DNA of 64,000 nt from Massilia mucilaginosa (GTDB lineage: Bacteria; Pseudomonadota; Gammaproteobacteria; Burkholderiales; Burkholderiaceae_D), in NCBI RefSeq assembly GCF_011682145.1, contig NZ_WHJH01000032.1, positions 1 to 64,000 on the forward strand, in the 5' to 3' direction. Position 1 is the first letter of the stretch, and every line of letters starts with the position of its first letter. The notes below the pieces were generated by a model. That model was given only the letters and a program-made list of their open reading frames with translations. It was not told the origin of the DNA and did no database searches. Positions 55,949-64,000 of the stretch are shown here, in pieces. Both the position numbers and the translations under genes were made by a program.

Positions 55949-58900
55949 AATATGGTGTCAGCGACGAAATCACGGTCATTAACCATTATTATCTTGCGGA
56001 GAGTAGTGCGCCCCGGCACAAGATCGACCGTATCCTGTTCAGCGACGATGTCGTCTGGGATATCGCAAAGATCGGGGCCATGACAGCCACGAAGGGCACC
56101 GACAAAGCCGACCTGATCGGCGGCTACAACGAGGCCAGCAATCGCGTCGAGAGCGGCGACGGTAACGACACCGTCGGCGGCAGTATCTTGAACGACACGC
56201 TCGATGGCGGGCTTGGCGACGATTCGTTGTCGGGCAGCCGCGGCGACGATCGCATTCTCGGCGGCGCGGGCGATGATAGCGCCAGTGGTGACGAAGGCAA
56301 CGACACCCTTGTCGGCGGCATCGGCAACGATTACCTCGCCGGTGGTTTCGGCAGCGATACCTACGTCCTTTCCAAGGGCGATGGCGTCGACCGCATCCTG
56401 GCCGACCATCCAAATAGCGAGGGATCCATCAGCGAGATCGAGACGATCGAGTTCGCGGACGCAACGTCGTCCGAGGTGCACGCGTTCAGGGTCGGCCACG
56501 ATCTGGTGCTGAAGTATGGCGCGAACGACCAGGCCATTGTGCTCAATCACTTTCATTCCCAAGCCTCGCGCGCTGACAGGCACAAGATCGACCGGATCAG
56601 GTTCAGCGATGGCGTCACGTGGGACAGGTCCATCATCGATAACCTGGCCGTCACACCCGGTACTGACGGCAACGATACGATCACGGGCTACGACTATGCG
56701 ACCAACCGGATTCATACCGGAGACGGTAACGATAGCATCACGGGCGGGGCCCTGAGCGACGAGCTCAGCGGCGCCGCCGGCAACGACGTAGTGAGTGGCG
56801 CGGCGGGCAACGACACGCTCATCGGCGGAATCGGAAACGACACGCTCGAAGGCGGGGCCAACAGCGACACCTACTTGTTGTCCAAGGGCGACGGGAGCGA
56901 CCGCATCACGGCAGAGCACTGGTCGGAAAACGAGAACGAGTCAATTACGTTCAAGGACGTGGCGGCGGCCGAGTTGCGCTCCATCGAGCGGGTTGGTAAC
57001 GATCTGGTCATCCGGTATGGCGTCAGCGACGACATCACCGTGCTCAATCATTTCCATTCTCAGGAAGACCATGCGAGGCGGCACCAGCTCGACCAGATCA
57101 AGTTCAGCGATGGCGTCACCTGGAACAAGGACGAGATCAACAAGCGTGCCGTCACGCGCGGTAGCGACGGCAAGGATACGATCACCGGCGTGGGCTACGA
57201 AGCGAACACCATCCTGGCCGGCGCCGGCAACGACAGCGTCACCGGTGGCGCGCTGAGCGATACGGTGTTTGGCGGCAGCGGCAACGACAGCCTGTCCGGC
57301 TCGGGCGGCAACGACGAACTGTACGGCATGGAAAACGATGACGTCCTTCACGGCGATCTTGGCAACGACACGCTGGTCGGCGGCACCGGCAACGATACCC
57401 TGCGCGGCGGCGCCGGCGCCGACAACTATGTCTTCTCGAAAGGCGACGGCGCCGACAGCATCATCGATGGCGGCGAGGCCGGCATGGCCGACGTCGTCAG
57501 CTTCGCCGACGTGGCGTCGACCGACGTGACCTCGATCAAGCGCGTGGACGACAACCTGGTGCTGAGCTACGGCAGCGGCGACGAGCTGACCATCCTGAGT
57601 CACTACGCAACGTCGGCCGCCAACAAGATCGAAGAGGTCCGCTTCAGCGACGGCATTATCTGGGACAAGAACGACCTCGAGCAGCTCAGCCGCATCACCT
57701 ACGGCACGGTCAACGACGACCCTGCGCTGCTGCCGGCCGGCTTCGACAACCATGTCATTGCCCTGGCGGGCAACGACTTCATCACGATCAAGGGGCCGCA
57801 AAACTATCTGGTCGAAGGTGGCGCCGGAATCGACCTGAGCCAGGCCGCCGAGGCCTACGCGGCGGCTGCCAACACCCTCGCCGGCGGCAGGGGAAATGAC
57901 CGCATCATCGGCGGCAAGAGCGCCGACACCTACCTGTTCAGCCGCGGGGACGGCCAGGACCGCATTCTCGACGCCGACATCGCCAGCGGCTCGGCCGATC
58001 GCATCGTGTTCGGCGCCGGCATCACGCTCAGCCACCTGAAACTGAGCCGCTCCGGCAACGACCTGGTGGTCCTGGTCGCCGATCCGGCCAATCCGGGCGC
58101 CAACGACCAGATCGTCATCGAAAGCTGGTTCGCCTCGCTTGTCGACGGCAAAAACCAGATCGAACGCTTCGAATTCATGGACGGCACGGCCACCACGGCC
58201 GCCCAGATCACGCGCATGGGCAACGTCATCGGCGGCAGCGCCGGCGCCGACCTGATCACCCTGCCGTCCACGGGCGCCGTGACCGCTGCCGGCGCGGGCG
58301 ACGATGTCGTGAACTACACGGGCAGCGCCGACAACGTCATCAATGGCGGGGCCGGAAACGATGTCATCCAGCGTCAGTCGGGCTCTGCCGTAGAATACAA
58401 CGCGGTCAATACCTTTACCGGCGGCACCGGCAACGACACCATTACCGGCGGCGCCAGCAGTGATACCTACCGTTTCAACCGCGGCGATGGCATCGATGTA
58501 ATCTACGACAATGACCTGAATAACGCGACGACCGACCAGATTGTTTTCGGCTCGGGCATTACGATGGCGGATATCTCGTGGGACCGCTCCGGTGACGATA
58601 TGGTCATCAGGATTGCCAATCCTGGCAAAGCAAGCGACCAGATCACCATCGCCGGCTGGTTCCCCAAGGAAGGGAGCAGCACCAGCTCGCGCTGCCAGAT
58701 CGAGAAATTCCTGTTCAACGATGGCAGCATGGTCAGCAAGGCGCAATTCGTGACGACCTTGCCGCATCCTGTGCTGACCAATGAAACGCCGATTGTCAAC
58801 TTCTACGGCGGCGCCGGCGACGACACCTTGCGCTACCTCGGCGCCGGCGGCACCCAGATACTGGGCGGCGCCGGCAACGACACGATCGAGGTCGGCCCGC

Positions 58901-61900
58901 TGGCATGGGGCAGCGCGCTCAATGGCGGCGCCGGCAACGACCGCATCGTCACCCGCGGCAGCAAGGACACCTATGTGTACGGGCGCGGCGACGGCCAGGA
59001 CACGATTCTCGACTATGGCATCACGGGCGATGGCCGGGAGGACCGGATCAGCTTCGGCGGCAACATCCGCGCCGCCGACCTGATTGTCGAAAAGGTCGGC
59101 GAGCACCTGCGCGTGACCCTGCGCGACGCGAATGGCAACAGGAGTGCGGACCAGATCACGATCGAAAACTGGTTCAGCAATCCGGACTGCAGGATCGAAG
59201 CCTTCGCGTTCGCCTCGGGCGGCCCATTGCTGATGACGGACCAGATTACCCAGCTCGCCATGCGCCAGCAGGGCCAGGTGGGACTGGAAAACACCGACGC
59301 GGCCAACCTGGGCCAGATTACGGTCGGCGGCAGCGGCGAACGGATCAGCCTGAACACCATCAACGGCAATGTGGTGGTCCGGGACATCGACGACAGCCTG
59401 AAAACGAGTGGCCTCGATATCGGCCTGGTACGCACCTACAATTCCTACAGCACCAGGGCCAATCCCTGGGAGTTCGGCGTGGGCCGCAGCGTGCGCACGG
59501 CCAAGCCGGGCGCGGTGCCGGTGCGCCTGAACGGCGACGGCTCCGAGAGCGTCTACGAACTGGTCGCCGGATCGCTGTACCGCAGCGTGGACGGCCAGGG
59601 CGGCTACGACACGCTGGCCTACGATGCCACGGCGCAGACCTGGACCTGGACCGACGGCGCCAGCGGCGTCGTGGAAACCTACGCGGGCGCCGATGGCCGG
59701 CTGCTCACTGCAAGCGACCTGCAGGGCAATCTGACCAGCTACGACTACAACGGCGCCAAGCAGCTCGAAGCCATCCGCAGCGCCAACGGCGAGAAGATGT
59801 CTTTCGTCTACAACACGGCCGGCGACCTGGAGTACGTGAGCAGCAGCTTTACGCTCGACGGCGGCAGCCGCACCAGCACCCGGGTGCGCTACGCATATGA
59901 CGAACTGCATCGCCTGACCCGGGTCACCACCGACCACAGCCCGGACGATAACAAAATTGACGACGGCGATACCTACTGGACCGTCTACCAATACGAGCTC
60001 AACAGCAACCGCATTACCAGTATCGCGCAGAAGGATGGCAGCAAGCTGAGCCTGACCTACCAGCGCGACCCGGCCAGCGGACGCTACGCCGTGGCCTCGA
60101 CCACGGACGGCTTGAACCGGACCATGCGCTTTGCGCGCGACGCCAGCGGCAACACCACGGAAGATCCGTTCGGCCACAAGGTGAGGTATACCTACAACAA
60201 CCTGGCCCAGGTCGAGAGCGTGACCGACCTGGCCACCAACCAGACGACGCGCCTGTTCTACGACGCCAAAGGCAATGTCAGCAGGACGGTGGACGCGCGC
60301 GGCGTCGCCACCGAATTCCGCTACGACGCCAACGGCAACCAGACCATGCGCATTGTCGATGGCGTGGTGATCACGGAGCGCACCTTCGGCACGGTGCCCG
60401 GCCAGCTGCTGCGCGAAACCACTTTCGCCAGCGGCAACCAGGGCGCGGACGGCGCGCTCACCACGCGCATGGTCTACGATGCCAAGGGACGGCTGCGCTT
60501 CCAGCTCAGCCCGGAAGGCCGGGTGACCGAATACCGTTACAACGCGGCAGCCGACAACAAGGCCAAGGACGAGCCGGCATCGCGCCTGGTGTTCAGCGGC
60601 AGCTTGTACGACCTGGCGGGACTGGAGCCCGCCAGTATTCCGGCCCTGGCAACGATGGAAGCGTGGGCCGGCGGCGCGCTCAAGTCGGGTGCGGTCCTGA
60701 CCGACTACCGCTACGATGCGCGTGGCTTGCTGGCGATGACGATCGCTTACAATACGCTTGATGTCTTCGGTACCGGCATCGGCCCGGGCGCGGTGGAACG
60801 CTACACCTACGACCAGACCGGCTTGCTGCTGCAGACGATCGACGCCAACGGGCGTGCGCTCAGCCGCAGCTACGACGGCCTGGGCCACCTGCTGCACACC
60901 AGCGACAGCAAGACCGGCAAGCAAACCCTGACCACCTACGACGACGGCGGCCACCGCACAGTCAGCACCAATTACCTGAGCACGACGACCGCGATCTACG
61001 ACCGCGGCGGCCAGCTGGTGCAGTCGGAAACGACGGGGCCTGGCGTTGCCGGCCTCACCAGCTACACCTACGATGGCAACGGACGCCTGCGCATGGTGCA
61101 GAGCCCGACCGGCCAGCGCAACTTTATCCAGTACGACGCCGCCGGGCGCAAGCTGGCCGAGATCGACGCCGACGGCAGCGTTTCCGAATACTTCTACACT
61201 GCCGGCGACCAGGTGGCGCGCATCAAGCGCTACGCCAACCGTATCGACCCGGCGACCCTGGTCGACAGCAACGGCCAGGTGCGCCAGCTGACGCTGCAAC
61301 GCGCGCCAGCGACCGGCGACGCCACCCCTCCGGTGGCCGACCCCGCCAAGGACCGCAGCAGCTGGCTGTTCTACGACAACCGCGCCCGCCTGGTCGACAC
61401 GGTCGACGCCTTCGGCTACGTGACGCACAACGCCTACGACGGCGCCTCGCGCCTGATCGCCGTGGTGGCGCGCAGCACGCCGGTCGACCTGAGCCAGCTG
61501 GGCGGTACCAGCGTGGCCCAGATCGCCTCCCCGGACGACCGCGCCACGCGCCTGTTCTACGATGCCGACGGCAACAAGACCGGCCAGCTCGACGCCGAAG
61601 GTTATCTGAGCGAGATGCGCTACAGCGCCGGCGGGCAATTGCGCGAGACCCTGGTCTACAAGGATCCGAGTCCGGCCGCCGCGCGCGCCGCCGGCAGCCT
61701 GGCCGACTTGCGTCCGGCCGGGCAGCGCCTGGCGGCCGGCAGCGTCTACCTGTACAACGCGCGTGGCTTGCAGGTCGCGGCCATCGACGGCGAAGGCTAC
61801 CTGACCGAGACGCGCTACGACGGCAACGGCAATGTCGCCGCGACCGTGCGCTACGCCACGGCCGTCAAGCCGGGGCCGGGCGCGACCCTGGACAGCCTGC

Positions 61901-64000
61901 GTCCGGCCCCGAGCGGCGACGACCGCCTCTGGACCTACACCTACACCCCGAAAAACCAGGTCGAGGTGGCCAACGGTCCGGGCGGCACGGTGATGCGCTA
62001 CCAATACGACCGCCTGGGCAATGTGATCTCGACCACCAGCGCGATCGGCAACGCCGCCGGTCACACCGCGCAAAGCCGGTATGACGGCGCAGGCCGCCTG
62101 GTGGCCGAACTGGCAACCGATCAGGTGGCCAAACTGTCGGGCAAGGAGACTGCGGCCGAACTCGATGCCTTCTGGCGCGCGAACGCCACCACCCATGCCT
62201 ACGACGCCGCCGGCAACCGCATCAGCAGCACCGATGCGCTGGGCGGACGCACCTTGTTCTACTACGATGCCGATGGCCGTCTGAGCCACACCGTCAACGC
62301 CGCGGGCGAAGTGCGCGCTCAACGTTTCAATGGCTTCAACCAGGTGCAGGAATCGTTCCAGCTGGCGCTGGCGATCGATCCTTTCAAGCTGGCGTCTCTC
62401 TCCGGCGGGCAGAATATCGCCGCCTTCGCCAGACTGGTCGAGGGCTTGCGCAGCGCCGCCGACAGCGTGCAGCGCTTCGACTACGACGGGCGCGGCCAGG
62501 TGATCCATCAGACCGATGCGCTCGGCAATCATACCGTCACCGCCTACGACGGATTCGGCGCGGTGAGCGAACAGCGCGCTCTGGCCAAGTCTGGCGAGAG
62601 CGCCATCGATGCCGGACGCGACAGCGTGGTGCGCACCGTGTACGACAAAAACGGCCGGGTAGCGGCGCAGATCAATGGTGTAGGCGGCCTGAGCGCCATC
62701 AGCTACGATGCGAACGGCAATGTCAGCGCGCGCATCAACTATGCCAATCCGGTCGATGCCGGCCTGAGCGCGGCGCAGATCCGCGACGGCATTGCCAGCG
62801 GCCGCTTTGCCGACCCGGCCGGCGCCGACCAGCAGCAGCGCTTCGTCTACGACGGGCGCGGCCTGCTCAGCGCGACCCTGACCGCGTTCAAGGGGAGCGG
62901 CGCCGATCAGCAATGGTCGCTCAGCACCCGCACGTACGACAGCGCGGGACGGCTGATTGCCAGCATGTCCTACGCCACCCCGATTGCCAGCGGCGCCAGC
63001 GTCGAGAACGTGGCGGCCAGCGATACCGACATGGAAAGCCGCTTCGCCTACGATGCGGCCGGTCGCCTGGCCGTGACCGCCAGCGCCCAGCAGCGCAGCG
63101 GCGGCGTGCCGGCATGGTCGCTCAGCAGTCGCGAATACGACGTCAACGGCAATGTGATGGTCTCGCGCACCCTGGCGACCCAGCTCAAGGCCAGCAATCC
63201 GTCCGCGCAAGCCTTGCTCGACGCCGTGCAGCCGGCCAGCCAGACCCGCGCCGACGCCGTCGTGCGCTACGTGTACGACGAGGCCAACCGGGTACTCGCC
63301 ACCGCGACCGCGCAGGGACCGGCAGCCGACGGCGTGGTCCAGTGGTCGGTCAGCCGCAACACCTACGACAAGATCGGACGGCTCGAGAAACGCACCGACC
63401 TGGCCACCTTCCTGCGCACCGAGAGCGTGCCCGGGACGGCAATCGCCAGCTGGCTCGATAGCGCGCAGCCCGACGCTGCGGCCGACCGCAACAGCACCTT
63501 CGGCTACGACGCGCTGCACCGGCTGGTGAGCACCACCAATGCCGACGGCACGGTGAGCGAGCTGCTCTACGATACCAAAGGCAATGTGGTCCGGAAGCAG
63601 ACCACGGCCATCGTCAACCAGTTGCGCGTGGTGCATACCAGCAGCACGGTGTACGACCTGAACAATCGCCCGGTATTCAACGTCGATGTGATGGGCGGGG
63701 TCACGGAAAACCGCTACGACACGCTCGGCAACGTGATCGCCACGGTCAGCTACGCCACGCCGCTGGGTGCCACCCTGGCGCCCGGCGCGACGGTGGAACA
63801 GGTGCGCAAGCTGGTGACGCCGAAGGTCGATCCGGCCAATACGGCGCCGCCGGCCCCGGTGCTGGACCGCAGCGCGCAGTTCGTGTACGACGCCGCAGGG
63901 CGCCTGCGCTTTGCGATCGACGCCGGCGGTTACGTCACCGAGTCGCGCTACGATGCCATGGGAAGAGTCAAGGCGACCCTGGCATACAAGACGCCGCTGG
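55918..64000 (+). pseudogene. Giant RHS/RTX protein, continuation in a new frame (open at window end)
   Basis: The rest of the same gene, read in the +1 frame (codons begin at 55921) without a stop to the right edge, about 2690 codons. It starts with IERVGNDLVLKYGVSD, completing the module cut at 55948. RTX/HCBP-type modules run to ~59,220, with repeats such as GAGNDSVTGGALSDT and SKGDGADSI. From ~59,340 a second RHS/YD region begins with NGNVVVRDIDDSLKTSGLDI and VRTYNSYSTRANP, similar to the opening of the N-terminal part, and YD repeats continue to the edge. An in-frame ATG at 56080 could restart translation. The C-terminal end and any toxin domain lie outside the window. Confidence 0.75.

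Noticed and set aside
54800-59220. RTX repeats as a separate stand-alone gene
   Set aside because: The frame is continuous from the first RHS region through to 55,948 and the modules resume right after it, so it is one gene with a break and not a separate RTX gene.
56941-63636. 2231-codon open frame on the minus strand
   Set aside because: It is antisense to the giant RHS/RTX gene. Its composition is biased to Val, Ala, Gly and Arg with no motif; GC-rich codon bias keeps this frame open.
1-64000. CRISPR array, rRNA operon, phage genes
   Set aside because: I looked for regularly spaced direct repeats, 16S/23S signatures and phage structural genes and found none. The RTX modules and the minisatellite are not CRISPR repeats.

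Overview
The window reads as one contig from a high-GC betaproteobacterium of the Burkholderiales, most likely an Oxalobacteraceae member near Massilia, Duganella or Telluria. This rests on gene content recognised by eye: ispB divergent from rplU-rpmA-obgE, a DUF4124 gene between glnA and glnL-glnG, an intracellular PHA depolymerase with a PHA granule-associated protein, fdxA with a ferredoxin reductase, and two TonB receptors with a conserved TGS-K-R type N terminus. No database search was possible, so the family placement is inference.

Layout. 1-3.2 kb is a scarred stretch: the 3' end of an IS66 transposase abuts a GH39 glycosidase that lost its C terminus, followed by a secreted alpha/beta hydrolase and an internally deleted solute-binding protein. 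3.4-8.4 kb is housekeeping: tRNA-Pro(CGG), ispB, then divergent rplU, rpmA, obgE, a small membrane protein and proB. 8.5-13.3 kb has two poorly known genes and a compact minus-strand operon rsxB-nth-macrodomain-AAA ATPase. 13.4-22.4 kb holds phaZ, fdxA-fpr, a Na+/H+ antiporter-like gene, a PHA system protein, an acyl-CoA-binding protein, a periplasmic binding protein, a small lipoprotein, an FKBP isomerase, an EI24 membrane protein and a CinA-like protein. 22.7-31 kb has a divergent bifunctional penicillin-binding protein, a strong terminator, a 12-bp minisatellite, an unknown gene, a TAXI binding protein without permease and a large orphan sensor kinase.

31.2-38 kb is the nitrogen-control block. 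glnA carries a sigma54 promoter and an NtrC-like site upstream; a DUF4124 protein and the NtrB/NtrC pair follow, then corA. 38-47 kb has an FAD-dependent oxidoreductase, TonB receptor 1, rsmE, and a tkt-gap pair. 47.4-52 kb has a small secreted protein, a 244-bp inverted-repeat element, a Cache-domain protein and TonB receptor 2.

From 52.5 kb to the right edge runs one giant gene, at least 11.4 kb, with an unusual order: RHS/YD region, about nine RTX-like calcium-binding modules of about 500 bp, then a second RHS/YD region that restarts with an N-terminal motif like the first. The reading frame breaks near 55,918. Comparison with a sister module points to a 19-bp deletion, so the gene is either a recent pseudogene, phase-variable, or expressed as two proteins. 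No CRISPR array, rRNA operon, prophage or intact transposon was seen.
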